This document shows positions 48,563 to 57,333 of a stretch of 62,477 nt of DNA, piece by piece. The notes below the pieces were generated by a model that did no database searches, was not told the DNA's origin, and saw only the letters and a program-made list of their open reading frames with translations. Origin of the DNA: Planctomycetota bacterium (GTDB lineage: Bacteria; Planctomycetota; Brocadiia; CAIUPP01); NCBI GenBank assembly GCA_022705425.1, contig JAKJEM010000002.1:16690-79166 (forward strand), given 5' to 3'. A program made the position numbers and the translations under genes. Position 1 is the first letter of the stretch, and each line of letters opens with the position of its first letter.

Positions 48563-49327
48563 ATGAGCGACATCCTCGACGGTTCGAAGACATCCTTCGA
48601 GTGGCGGCGGCGCAAGCCGCGGCTGTGTGTGCTGCCGGTGGGGGCCTTCGAGCAGCACTCGCGGCATCTGCCGCTGTGCACGGACAACTTCAAGGTGGAG
48701 TATTTCGGGCGTTTTGTGGCGGGGGAGCTGAAGGCGGCGCTGCTGCCGACGCTGAACTACGGCACGAGCCTGGAGCAGTCGGGGTTCGCGGGGACGGTGA
48801 CGTTGCGCGCGGAGACGCTGATGCAGATCGTGCGCGACATCGCCGCCGAGGTCGAGGCGCAGGGCTTCACCGAGATGATCGTGCTGAACGGGCACGGGGG
48901 GAACTTCGCGCTGGGGCCGGCGGTGCGCGACATCAACCGGCGCGACGGGCGGCTGAAGATCCTGCTCATCAACTACTATGAGCACTACGACCGCGGGCTG
49001 CTCGACGGCCCGAAGCGGGGGCTGACGGACATCCACAGCGGGGAGTTCGAGACGAGCATCATGCTGGCGATTGCGCCGGAGGCGGTGGGGTCCGACCGGC
49101 GCGACATAAAGCCCCGCCACGACTGGCGGCAGTCGGACCTGAACACCTTCGCCATCCGTTACTTTGCGCCCGACGGCGCGCCGGGCTATCCTTCGCTGGC
49201 TTCGGAGGAGAAGGGGCGCGCGATTCTGGCGAGCTTCAAGCGCACCCTCGTGCCGCACATCCGCGAGCGCCTGCGCTGGCTCCGGCAGGACAGGACCTAT
49301 ACCGGGAAAGGACGCCGCACATCATGA
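48563..49327 (+). CDS. Creatininase-family amidohydrolase
   Basis: A 254-residue metallohydrolase of the creatininase/MftE/FAPy-deformylase family. Metal ligands are in 'PVGAFEQHSRHLPLCTD' (Glu, His, Asp), 'NGHGGN' and 'DIHSGEFETS' (His, Glu). Family members hydrolyse cyclic amides (creatinine, formamidopyrimidines) or process peptides. Here the PreA-like and carbamoyltransferase neighbours favour a heterocycle or ureide substrate, which is inference. Its stop overlaps the next start (ATGA). Confidence 0.88.
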   Translation: MSDILDGSKTSFEWRRRKPRLCVLPVGAFEQHSRHLPLCTDNFKVEYFGRFVAGELKAALLPTLNYGTSLEQSGFAGTVTLRAETLMQIVRDIAAEVEAQGFTEMIVLNGHGGNFALGPAVRDINRRDGRLKILLINYYEHYDRGLLDGPKRGLTDIHSGEFETSIMLAIAPEAVGSDRRDIKPRHDWRQSDLNTFAIRYFAPDGAPGYPSLASEEKGRAILASFKRTLVPHIRERLRWLRQDRTYTGKGRRTS

Positions 49328-50388
49328 AAGACATCGTCCGCGTCGGCATCGTCGGCTCGAAATTCGCCGCCGACTTCCACTGCGATTCGTACAGCCGCAA
49401 CCCCTTTGCGCGCGTTGTCGCCGTGGCGGCGATTGACAACCTGGAGGCGATCTCGAAGAAGTGGAATATCCCGGACACCTACCTGGACTACCGCGAGATG
49501 CTGGCGCGGAAGGACATAGACCTGGTGTCGGTCTGCGTGCCGAACTTCCTGCACCGGGAGGTGGTGCTGGCGGCCGCGCGCGCGGGGAAGGACATCCTCT
49601 GCGAGAAGCCGCTGGCGACGGAGGTGGAGCACGGACGCGAGATGCTCGAGGCCGTCGCGAAGGCCGGCGTCAAGCTCTTCTACGGCGAGGACTGGGTCTT
49701 CTGCCCCTCGCTGCGGCGCGTGGAGGCGGTGATCGCGGAGGGGGCGATCGGCGAGGTTCTGTACGTCAAGGCCAAGGAGTGCCACAACGGCACGCACAGC
49801 CCCTTCGCCAAGAAGAAGGAGACGTGCGGCGGCGGGTCGCTGATGCATCTGGGAATCCACCCGGTGGGGTGGGTGCTGCACCTGCTGGGGAAGGAGGGCG
49901 CCAACAAGGTCGTCGAGGTCACGGGGGTGTGCAACAACGGCGGGGCGGACAACTACGTGCACAAGGACAACACGGGGGAGGACTTCGGGCTGGGGGTGAT
50001 GAAGTTCGCCGACGGCCGGCGGGCCTTCGTGGAGGGGAACTACATCACCGTGGGCGGGATGGACGACAAGGTGGAGATCTACGGCACGGAGGGGCTCATC
50101 AAGGTGGACCTGACGCACAGCTCGAACGTCAGCGTGTACAGCCGTCCGGGGTACTCCTACTGCATTGAGAAGGCGGACCACTGCCTGGGGTGGACGAGTC
50201 CGGCGGTGGACGAGTTTCACGGGCTGGGGTATGTGGATGAGCTGGCGTACGCGGTGGATTGCGTGCGGCGCAACGTGATGCCGAAGTACGGCGTCAGCGG
50301 GGCGCTGGGACTGGCCTGCCTGGAGATTCTGAAGGCGATGTACCGGTCCAGCGAGGAAGGGCGCACCCTCCGCGGGACGTGGGGCTAG
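49324..50388 (+). CDS. Gfo/Idh/MocA-family oxidoreductase
   Basis: A 354-residue NAD(P)-dependent oxidoreductase. The N-terminal Rossmann domain ('VGIVGSKFAADFHCDSY') is followed by the 'CEKPLATEVEHG' EKP motif, and the C-terminal alpha/beta domain has 'GGGSLMHLGIHPVGWVL', where the second His is a likely catalytic residue. Family members act on sugars, inositols and bilins. It is translationally coupled to the creatininase gene. Confidence 0.9.
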   Translation: MKDIVRVGIVGSKFAADFHCDSYSRNPFARVVAVAAIDNLEAISKKWNIPDTYLDYREMLARKDIDLVSVCVPNFLHREVVLAAARAGKDILCEKPLATEVEHGREMLEAVAKAGVKLFYGEDWVFCPSLRRVEAVIAEGAIGEVLYVKAKECHNGTHSPFAKKKETCGGGSLMHLGIHPVGWVLHLLGKEGANKVVEVTGVCNNGGADNYVHKDNTGEDFGLGVMKFADGRRAFVEGNYITVGGMDDKVEIYGTEGLIKVDLTHSSNVSVYSRPGYSYCIEKADHCLGWTSPAVDEFHGLGYVDELAYAVDCVRRNVMPKYGVSGALGLACLEILKAMYRSSEEGRTLRGTWG

Positions 50389-50472
50389 GCGCAGGCGTTC
50401 CACGCGGCCTCGGTCCGCCGGCGGATGCCGGCGGATCGGGCGGCGCTTCCGGCAGGTTCCTGGGAGGTTCCC

Positions 50473-51348
50473 ATGCGCGCCGTCCTCGTGAGCATGAACG
50501 ACATCGGACGCTATCCCTTCGAGGTCCTGGCTCAGTCCATGGACCTGGCCGCCCTGTTCACCGTCCGCGAGCGAGGGCGGCACTACATGGACATCACCGA
50601 CCACAACGACCTGGCCCGGAAGCACCGCGTGCCGACGTACTACGTGGAGAACATCAACGAGCCGGAGGCAGTGGAGCGGATGCGCGCGCTGCAGCCGGAC
50701 TACTGCTTCTCGCTGGGGTGGAAGCAGATCGTCAAGGAGCCGATGGTCTCCATCCCGCGCATCGGATGGATCGGCGGGCACATGGCGCACCTGGTGCTGA
50801 AGGGAGAGGCGTACGACCCGGCGACGCTGTGCGCGCGCGGGAACGAACCGCTGCAGTACGCCATCCGGGGCGGGTACCGGAATACGGGGATGTCGCTGAT
50901 CTGGGTGGAGCCTCGGATTGACCTGGGCGCGGTCTTCGCGCGGGGGTTGATTCCGCTCGACGTCGAACACGAGACGTCCTTCACCCTGTTGCACAAGGTG
51001 GGGCGGATGACGTCCGATCTGCTCCGGCAGAACATGCCGGCGCTGCTGTCGGGGACGCCGCCGCGAATGGAGCAGGACCCGACCGAGTATCAGCCGTACA
51101 TGAAGCCGCTACGCCCCGAGGACAACCGGCTGGACCCCGCCGTGCCGGCGGAGGAGAACTACCGCCTGATCCGAAGCTGCATCTACCCCTATCCCAACGC
51201 CTTCCTGGAGTTCCACGGGCGGCGGGTCTATGTGGAATCGGCGCGCCTGGAAAACGGGGTCTTCACGGAGTTCCGAATCCGCAACGGCGGCACGCCGTGG
51301 GGCGCGGGCGAGGCATGGAGCGCCGCACGCGGAATGCAGAATGCATGA
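50473..51348 (+). CDS. Formyltransferase-fold protein (methionyl-tRNA formyltransferase-like)
   Basis: A 291-residue protein with the formyltransferase N-terminal fold ('PDYCFSLGWKQIV', 'GGHMAHL', 'GGYRNTGMSLIWVEPRIDLGA') and a C-terminal subdomain ('YRLIRSCIYPYPNAFLEFHG') like those of Fmt and ArnA. The catalytic N-x-H of formyltransferases appears as 'GGH', so the Asn is Gly; His and the later Asp are kept. A true Fmt is unlikely; sugar-amine or small-molecule formylation is possible. ATG 50473 follows GGGAGG. Confidence 0.75.
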   Translation: MRAVLVSMNDIGRYPFEVLAQSMDLAALFTVRERGRHYMDITDHNDLARKHRVPTYYVENINEPEAVERMRALQPDYCFSLGWKQIVKEPMVSIPRIGWIGGHMAHLVLKGEAYDPATLCARGNEPLQYAIRGGYRNTGMSLIWVEPRIDLGAVFARGLIPLDVEHETSFTLLHKVGRMTSDLLRQNMPALLSGTPPRMEQDPTEYQPYMKPLRPEDNRLDPAVPAEENYRLIRSCIYPYPNAFLEFHGRRVYVESARLENGVFTEFRIRNGGTPWGAGEAWSAARGMQNA

Positions 51349-51501
51349 CGGCAACGGCGGCAGGCGGAGCCGCCTGCACTGCGACGGCGCGCGTTTCTGC
51401 GGATGGGAAGGCCGGGGTGGATGGAGGTCTGGCATTCGGACCCCGTCCGTGCTAGGATGCGGAGCAGCGCGGGTTGAGGATCGGCCTTCGAGGGCGATGC
51501 G

Positions 51502-52104
51502 ATGGGCAAGGACGTTATCTCGTTCCAGTGCGGGTGTGGAAAGAACTACATCGTCGGCGCGCAGCACGCCGGGAAGAAGGTGAAGTGCAAGCAGTGCGGC
51601 CAGGCGATGTTCGTTCCCGCCGCGTCGCGCGTCGTGCGCCTCGATAGCGTGGAAAGCGTCCGTCCGTCGCCTTGGAGGACGCCGCCGCCTGTGGCAAAGC
51701 CGGCGCCGGCGGATGACACGAAGGGGCTGACGGTCGAGGAGACGTCGGTTCCCGTCGCTGCCCCGGACGAGGCCGCGCCGGAGACGGCGACTCCCGATCC
51801 GCCAGGCTTTTCGCAGCGCGAGGCCCGCGCATTGCTGGGCGAGTACCTGGCGGCGTGGCGTGAGGGCCGGGTGCGGTCCTTTGCCAAGGCGCGCGTCGTC
51901 AATGTCAACGAGGGCGTCTATCTGCCCACGGCCAGCCGCATCGAGGGCGCGGAGTTCGACACGATCCTCAAGCGCTGGCGCGTCGCCGTACGGTGCACCT
52001 TCCAGGAAAGCACGGGCCTGCCCAAAGAGATCGTGCTGACCTTTGACGTCTTCAAAGATCCCGATGGCGGGATGCGCCTGAGCACCTTTGATTCCGCCGC
52101 ATGA
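51502..52104 (+). CDS. Zinc-ribbon domain protein of unknown function
   Basis: A 200-residue protein. An N-terminal zinc ribbon, 'FQCGCGKNYIVGAQHAGKK' then 'CKQCGQ' (C-x-C ... C-x-x-C, residues 10-33), is followed by a Pro/Ala-rich linker (about 50-100) and a C-terminal alpha+beta domain ('ALLGEYLAAWREGRVRSFAKA'). This ribbon-plus-linker layout is common in planctomycete-like genomes. The C-terminal part resembles no family I know. Confidence 0.7.
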   Translation: MGKDVISFQCGCGKNYIVGAQHAGKKVKCKQCGQAMFVPAASRVVRLDSVESVRPSPWRTPPPVAKPAPADDTKGLTVEETSVPVAAPDEAAPETATPDPPGFSQREARALLGEYLAAWREGRVRSFAKARVVNVNEGVYLPTASRIEGAEFDTILKRWRVAVRCTFQESTGLPKEIVLTFDVFKDPDGGMRLSTFDSAA

Positions 52105-52140
52105 TCCCCGTCGTCCGCCCCGCTGACATGGAATGCCGCC

Positions 52141-53079
52141 ATGCCCGAAGCTGATGCGATTCCCGAACTCCCCCTTTTCGACGCCGTCCAGATCCAGACG
52201 CACACGCGCTGCAACTTCACCTGCAAGTTCTGCCCGCACGGGAAGATTCCCCTGCAACATGGGGACATGAGCGAGGAGACCTTTGCGCTTGTCGTTCGCC
52301 AGTTGGGGGAGATGGGCTTCGCGGGGGACATCTATCCCTACCTGATGAATGAGCCGCTCATGGACGGGCACTTGGCCGAGCGCGTCGGGGCGCTTCGGCG
52401 GGCGTGTCCGCGCGCACGAATCTGGATAGACACGAACGGTTCCCTGGCCACGGTCGAGGTGCTGGAAGGACTGGCGGCGGCGGGGGCGTCGGTGATTACG
52501 ATGGAAATCTACCTGCCGCGCGGCAAGGTCATGCCGGAGCGATACACGCGGATGCACGCCGCGCTGTCCGACCGGGCGCGCGCGGTTGTGTTCCTGTACG
52601 AGCGCGACGCCGATGCAACCCTGACGAACCGCGCGGGGAACGTGCCGGGCCGGCCCGTTCCGAAGACGCCCTGGCGGTTGCCATGCGAACGGCCCTTCCG
52701 GCAGATCTACATCGCCTATGACGGCAGTCTTCTGCTGTGCTGCCAGGACTACCGGCGCGAGGCGATCCTGGGGAACCTGCACGAGGCAACGCTGGCGGAT
52801 CTCTGGCGGAACGAGGCCTACGCGCGGGTGCGGCGCGAGCTGCTGCGTCCGGGGCGGGCGATGACGCTGTGCGAGCGGTGCGACTACTCCGGGCGTCCGG
52901 GCGATATGCCGGCCGCGGTCCGGGCGCGGCTGAGCGCCACCACGCGCCTGCGCTGGCGGGCGGCCTGGGCGAAGGCGACGCTGCAGGATGTCTTTGGCAA
53001 CCGGATGTTCCTGCGCTATGCGCGGAGCTGGTACCGGCGGCGCGTCAGGGGCGGGGCGGCCCGGCGCGAGGAGCGGTAA
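52141..53079 (+). CDS. Radical SAM/SPASM protein
   Basis: A 312-residue radical-SAM enzyme. The AdoMet cluster motif is 'CNFTCKFC' (C-x3-C-x2-C, residues 24-31), and 'NGSLATVEVLEGLAAAG' and 'YIAYDGSLLLCCQDYRRE' lead to a SPASM-like C-terminus with 'CERCDYSG'. Substrates of this group include peptides and sugars. It lies opposite the glycan-type operon, so a cell-surface role is possible. Confidence 0.88.
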   Translation: MPEADAIPELPLFDAVQIQTHTRCNFTCKFCPHGKIPLQHGDMSEETFALVVRQLGEMGFAGDIYPYLMNEPLMDGHLAERVGALRRACPRARIWIDTNGSLATVEVLEGLAAAGASVITMEIYLPRGKVMPERYTRMHAALSDRARAVVFLYERDADATLTNRAGNVPGRPVPKTPWRLPCERPFRQIYIAYDGSLLLCCQDYRREAILGNLHEATLADLWRNEAYARVRRELLRPGRAMTLCERCDYSGRPGDMPAAVRARLSATTRLRWRAAWAKATLQDVFGNRMFLRYARSWYRRRVRGGAARREER

Positions 53080-53086
53080 GGGGGCA

Positions 53087-54607
53087 TCAGCCTTCGGGCG
53101 CGGGGGACATCCGGAGGCGATAGAGCCGGTAGAGCGGGGCGCGGTACTTGTGCCGGCTGCTCCAGCCTTCGCGAAGGCCCTTGAGGGTCTGTTCTTCCCA
53201 CTGGAAGTTCCACCGGCGCGCGTCGAGGCCGGAGGCGGCGAGCCAGCCTTCCACCTCGGGCCAGGGGTCGCCGTCGTGCAGGAGCAACCACACCTCGCGC
53301 AGGTTGGCCGCGTCGTCTTCGAGGACAGCGCGCCAGTCGTCCACTTCGAGTCGCGCCACCTCGGCGCCGCCGCGGTAGTAGCGCAGGAACATGCGGCAGG
53401 CGCCGTCGTCGGGGCGGTAGCCCACACGCACCACGGAGGGATCGGAGCGGTTCTGTTCGATCGTGGCGGCCATGTCGCGCCAGGGGGTGACCATGTCGGC
53501 ATCGGCGAACTGGCGCTCGGTGAAGTAGTTGAAGAGCGAGGCGAAGGAGGCGGCCAGGATCACGGCGGCAAAGAGAGCGGCGAGGCGGCGCTCCATCAGG
53601 CCGACCCCGGCCGCGACGATGGCCGCCCAGGCGGGGAGGAGGATCGTCAGGTGCTTCGGCGCCACGGCGGGGAAGGCCACGCCCATCAGGAGGCCGGCGG
53701 CGGCCTGCAGGAGGAAGAGGATGCCGACGTCGCAGCGGGCGCGAAGGAGGGTCACGGTCCCCCAGATGAACGCGCCGCCAAAGGCGAGAAAGGCGGGGAG
53801 GACGACCGACAGGTTTACGGGGTTGACCGTTTCGCCGAGGCAGAGGGTGAAGGGGAGATAGCAGGCCTTGACCGCGCGCCCGAGCTGGCCGCCGGTGTAG
53901 GTGGTCTCCGCGCCCCAGGTGACGGCGCCCCAGAGATGCTGGCTCAGCCAGACGGCGACAAGGACGAGGACGGCGAGATTGACGGTGACGACGATCCACG
54001 CGCGGCGGAGGTGTTCGCGAAAGAGCCAGCCGAGGAAGACGACCTGGGCGGCCCAGACGGTGACGGCGACAAGGTTGGAGTAGATCATCAGCGCCGTGGC
54101 GAAGACGTAGGCCAGCACGGCGGGCAGGCGGCGTTCGCGGATCATCCACAGCAGAGCCAGGTTGCTGGCCACCGCCAGGAGGCAGGCCAGGGAGTAGGCG
54201 CGAGCGATGCGGCTGTACATCACGTGGAGGGGGGAGAGGGCCATGAGCCACGCGGCGATGAGGCCGATGCGCCAGCCCATCGGTCGGACGAGGAACCAGG
54301 TCAGGACGACGGCAAGGATTCCCGCCAGGGCCGAGGGGAGGCGCATCCAGGCGTCGGACCCCTCGGGGGGCATCCAGAGGCGCATCAGAATCTCATAGAG
54401 CGGATGATTTCCCGCCATCGCGCGGAGATGGTCGGCGAGGGGGAGTTTCAGCCGATCGAGGGTGGCCAGTTCGTCGCACCACAGGGGCAAATCGCCGAGG
54501 CCGGCGAGGCGGAGCCAGGAGGCGGCCAGGGCGGCCAGCAGCAGCGCCCAGCCGATTCCTCGCGGCGGGGCGGAGGCGTTGTCCGTATTGAGGAGTGAAG
54601 GGGTCAT
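53087..54607 (-). CDS. GT39-type polyprenyl-phosphate-sugar glycosyltransferase (membrane)
   Basis: A 506-residue integral membrane protein with about 9-11 hydrophobic helices and the ArnT/PMT-type N-terminal loop 'LPLWCDELATLDRLKL' (acidic catalytic Asp-Glu) followed by 'NHPLYEILMRLW'. The C-terminal ~150 residues form a soluble periplasmic domain ('VVRVGYRPDDGACRMFLRYY'). It would transfer a sugar from a polyprenyl-phosphate donor outside the membrane. It is last in a coupled five-gene minus-strand operon and starts in the previous stop (ATGA). Confidence 0.85.
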   Translation of the reverse strand: MTPSLLNTDNASAPPRGIGWALLLAALAASWLRLAGLGDLPLWCDELATLDRLKLPLADHLRAMAGNHPLYEILMRLWMPPEGSDAWMRLPSALAGILAVVLTWFLVRPMGWRIGLIAAWLMALSPLHVMYSRIARAYSLACLLAVASNLALLWMIRERRLPAVLAYVFATALMIYSNLVAVTVWAAQVVFLGWLFREHLRRAWIVVTVNLAVLVLVAVWLSQHLWGAVTWGAETTYTGGQLGRAVKACYLPFTLCLGETVNPVNLSVVLPAFLAFGGAFIWGTVTLLRARCDVGILFLLQAAAGLLMGVAFPAVAPKHLTILLPAWAAIVAAGVGLMERRLAALFAAVILAASFASLFNYFTERQFADADMVTPWRDMAATIEQNRSDPSVVRVGYRPDDGACRMFLRYYRGGAEVARLEVDDWRAVLEDDAANLREVWLLLHDGDPWPEVEGWLAASGLDARRWNFQWEEQTLKGLREGWSSRHKYRAPLYRLYRLRMSPAPEG

Positions 54608-55074
54608 TTCTTACCACCAAGGCGCCAAGACACAGGAAAGCTGCAGGATAACGCGCCGGATGCCGTGACTGATGACGGCAACGTTGAATTCACCAGCAGC
54701 CCCGATCTCAGACCGGATAGCTTCAGATAAGTCAGAAGCTGTGCACGGTGCAGCGGCAGGATGCTCTCACCGGCTTTCAGCTCGGCAACGACACGCTCGT
54801 CAACCACCATGTCCAGTCGCAGCGCGGCGTTGAGGGTGACGCCATCATAACGCACCGGCAGGCGCACTTGTCGCTTCGCTGAACAGCCGCGCTTCGCCAA
54901 TTCATGGACAAGGCATGCTTCGTACACGTTCTCGGTGAGGCCGGAGCCAAGACGGGAATGCACAGCATACGCGGCGTCCACGATCTGCCGGGCGGTGTCG
55001 TTCGTCTCCGAGGGAAGGGGAGTTGGAGTCGTTCTTTGTGTCTTGGAGGCTTCGTGGTTTACGTGCCCGCTCAC
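54604..55074 (-). CDS. GxxExxY protein
   Basis: A 156-residue member of the GxxExxY family, named for 'GSGLTENVYEACL' (about 43-55). It shows the PDDEXK-like pattern 'LRLDMVVDERVVAELKAGE' (Asp ... Glu-x-Lys) and 'LLTYLKLSGLRSGLLVNS'. The function is unknown; the core suggests a nuclease-related fold. It is locked by ATGA overlaps on both sides between a radical-SAM gene and a GT39 gene, an odd placement for a nuclease-like protein. Confidence 0.88.
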   Translation of the reverse strand: MSGHVNHEASKTQRTTPTPLPSETNDTARQIVDAAYAVHSRLGSGLTENVYEACLVHELAKRGCSAKRQVRLPVRYDGVTLNAALRLDMVVDERVVAELKAGESILPLHRAQLLTYLKLSGLRSGLLVNSTLPSSVTASGALSCSFPVSWRLGGKK

Positions 55075-56165
55075 TCGGTCGCCCCTCCGGTGCTGAGGAA
55101 TCCGGGGAGGACGGAGGAGAGGCTGACGAAGTCGCGCAGGCGGTTGGGGATGCAGTTCCGGCAGATTGTGTAGGTGAGGCGGCGTTCACGCGAGCGGCGG
55201 CGGAAGTCGCGGTACTTCTCGCCGTTCCAGATAGCTTCGAACGACTGTTCGAAGACATTCCCGAGGCTGACGACGTCCCCCTCGGCAAAGGAGCAGCAGG
55301 GACGGACATCGCCGAAGACGTTGAGGTAGAGGCTGAACCAGGGGAGCAGGCAGACGCGGGTGGGCGGGTCGGGGGGCACGCCGGGTTGGTACTTGCGGTA
55401 GTAGAAGGGCAGGCTGCGCAGGAGGACGCCCGCATTGGTGGCGATGCGCGCCTCGCGCGCGCGCGCGGCGGCGGAGGCGAGGCGGGCCTGGAGGCGCTCG
55501 AACTCGACGCCGCGGGTAAGGGCGTCCTTGCGGTCGGGGACCAGGAGGGTCTCAAGGGGCTGGTAGTAAACGGAATCGGCGCCGAGGCGCTTGGCGCAGG
55601 GGATCAGTTCCTCCGTTTCATCCAGGTTGTCGGCCTGAAGGACGAACTGAAGCCGGACGAAGGGCGTGGCCGATCCGCGCCGGCGCTTGGCCTCCTGAAG
55701 GGCGGCAATGTTGGCGTGAATGCGTTCGAGGAAGTCGCGCCCGCGAATGCGTTCGTACGTCTGCGGCGCGACGGCATCTACGGATATCTTGATGAGGTCC
55801 AGACCGGACTCGACGATCTCGTCCAGGCGCTTCTCAACGAGGGTGAAGTTCGTGGTGGTGAGCACCGACGCGCCGCCCGCCTTGGCGTGGCGGACGATGT
55901 CGAGAAGTTGGGGGTTGAGGAAGGGTTCGCCGGAGCCGCTCAGGGCAACCTTGATCGGACGCACCTGATCGAAGATGTGCCTGAAGCGGTCGAGGGACAT
56001 GTGGGCGCGGCGCTCGGGGGGGTAGTCCGGCACCTGGCAGGTGCGGCAACGGAGGTTGCAGCCGACCATCGGCTCGAGCTGAAAATGGAGGGGGCGCGTC
56101 CGCGCGCGCAGCGGTCTGCGCAGGACCGTCAGCCCGGCGCTCGCCATCCGCAGGAAATCAGACAT
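55071..56165 (-). CDS. Radical SAM/SPASM protein
   Basis: A 364-residue radical-SAM enzyme with 'CNLRCRTC' as the cluster motif (about 35-42), 'LSGSGEPFLNPQL', 'KISVDAVAPQTYERIRG' and a SPASM domain ('FGDVRPCCSFAEGD', 'TICRNCIPN'). ATG 56165 overlaps the upstream stop by 8 nt and has GAGG upstream. In glycan clusters such enzymes often modify sugars or nucleotide precursors. The substrate is unknown. Confidence 0.88.
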   Translation of the reverse strand: MSDFLRMASAGLTVLRRPLRARTRPLHFQLEPMVGCNLRCRTCQVPDYPPERRAHMSLDRFRHIFDQVRPIKVALSGSGEPFLNPQLLDIVRHAKAGGASVLTTTNFTLVEKRLDEIVESGLDLIKISVDAVAPQTYERIRGRDFLERIHANIAALQEAKRRRGSATPFVRLQFVLQADNLDETEELIPCAKRLGADSVYYQPLETLLVPDRKDALTRGVEFERLQARLASAAARAREARIATNAGVLLRSLPFYYRKYQPGVPPDPPTRVCLLPWFSLYLNVFGDVRPCCSFAEGDVVSLGNVFEQSFEAIWNGEKYRDFRRRSRERRLTYTICRNCIPNRLRDFVSLSSVLPGFLSTGGATE

Positions 56166-57318
56166 CCAAACCTCGTTCATGGAGAAGACGCCGGTAGAGC
56201 GCGACATAGGATTGCGTCATGCGATCGAGGGAGAACTCGCGCTCGACGCGGGCTCGGGCGCGCCGGCCCATCTCCTGCGCGCGCGTCGCGTCTCGCGCCA
56301 GGCGGAGCATCGCCTCCGCGAGCGAGGCCGCATCGGCGGGGGGGACAAGGAAGCCGGTCTCTCCCTCGGCGACTTGCTCGACATTCCCATCCACCGACGT
56401 TGCGACCACCGGAAGCTCGGCGGCCATGGCCTCGAGGATGGCGTTGGACATGCCCTCCCAGAGACTGGGCAGCACAAAGACATCCATGGCCGAGAGGAGC
56501 AGGGGGACGTCCGGGCGATAGCCGAGGAAGCGGACGCGGTCGGCGATTCCGAGGCGACGGGCCTGGTCCTTGAGGGCGGTTTCCAGGGGGCCGTACCCGG
56601 CAAGGAGGATGACGGCGCGCGGTAGATGCGTTTTCAGCCGGGCGGCGGCGTCGAGAAGGTAGGCCTGGCCCTTCTGCTCATGCAGCCGTCCGAGCGTACC
56701 AAAGACCCAGGCATCGCCCGGGAGGCCGAGCGCGCGGCGGGCGGCGGCCTTGGCGGGGCGACCGGCCAGGTCCTGCGGGTCAATGCCGTTGGGAATCACC
56801 ACGGCGCGCGCGCGGTCCACCCCCTCGCGGCGGGCGGCAAAGTCCAGTGAGGCCGCCGAGACGCAGGCGAAGGCGTCGGCCAGGGGGGCGGTCGCGCGGT
56901 GGAGGGCGAACTGCCAGGCGTGATGGCGGACATTCGAGGCGCGGACGGAACTGACGATGACCGGGCGGCCTCCGCCCTGCAACAGGCGCGCGGCGGCGGC
57001 GGCGATGCGTCCGCTGACGTCGGAGTGGAAAAGAAAGGTCTGTACCAGCGCGGCGCGGGAGCGTCGTATGTGCCAGGCAAGCCAGAGGGGCGTAACGGCG
57101 GTCTTCCAGAGACTGCCGCGCGCACCGAGCACGGGCAGGCCGGCGGCGGCGAAGAGGCGCTCGACCTCCGAGGTCCCGCCCAGGCACCAGATCTGCGGCG
57201 CGATGCCCGCCGCGCGCGCGCCGAGGGCGATGGCCAACAGGGCCTTCTGCGCGCCGCCGGGACGCAGGTTATCAATGATGAACAGGGCGCGCGGCGCGGA
57301 TGGGGCCTGATGGGTCAT
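56158..57318 (-). CDS. GT4-type glycosyltransferase
   Basis: A 386-residue GT-B retaining glycosyltransferase: 'IIDNLRPGGAQKALLAIA' (N-terminal acceptor domain), 'VIPNGIDPQDL', 'GTLGRLHEQKGQAYLLDA', and the donor-site E-x7-E 'SLWEGMSNAILEAMAAELPVV'. It probably adds a sugar to a lipid-linked surface glycan in the cytoplasm. Confidence 0.93.
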   Translation of the reverse strand: MTHQAPSAPRALFIIDNLRPGGAQKALLAIALGARAAGIAPQIWCLGGTSEVERLFAAAGLPVLGARGSLWKTAVTPLWLAWHIRRSRAALVQTFLFHSDVSGRIAAAAARLLQGGGRPVIVSSVRASNVRHHAWQFALHRATAPLADAFACVSAASLDFAARREGVDRARAVVIPNGIDPQDLAGRPAKAAARRALGLPGDAWVFGTLGRLHEQKGQAYLLDAAARLKTHLPRAVILLAGYGPLETALKDQARRLGIADRVRFLGYRPDVPLLLSAMDVFVLPSLWEGMSNAILEAMAAELPVVATSVDGNVEQVAEGETGFLVPPADAASLAEAMLRLARDATRAQEMGRRARARVEREFSLDRMTQSYVALYRRLLHERGLDV

Positions 57319-57333
57319 GTCCGCCTTGCCGTC

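Noticed and set aside
51109..53502. A 797-codon minus-strand open frame
   Set aside because: It is antisense to the formyltransferase-like, zinc-ribbon and radical-SAM genes; those three have clear motifs.
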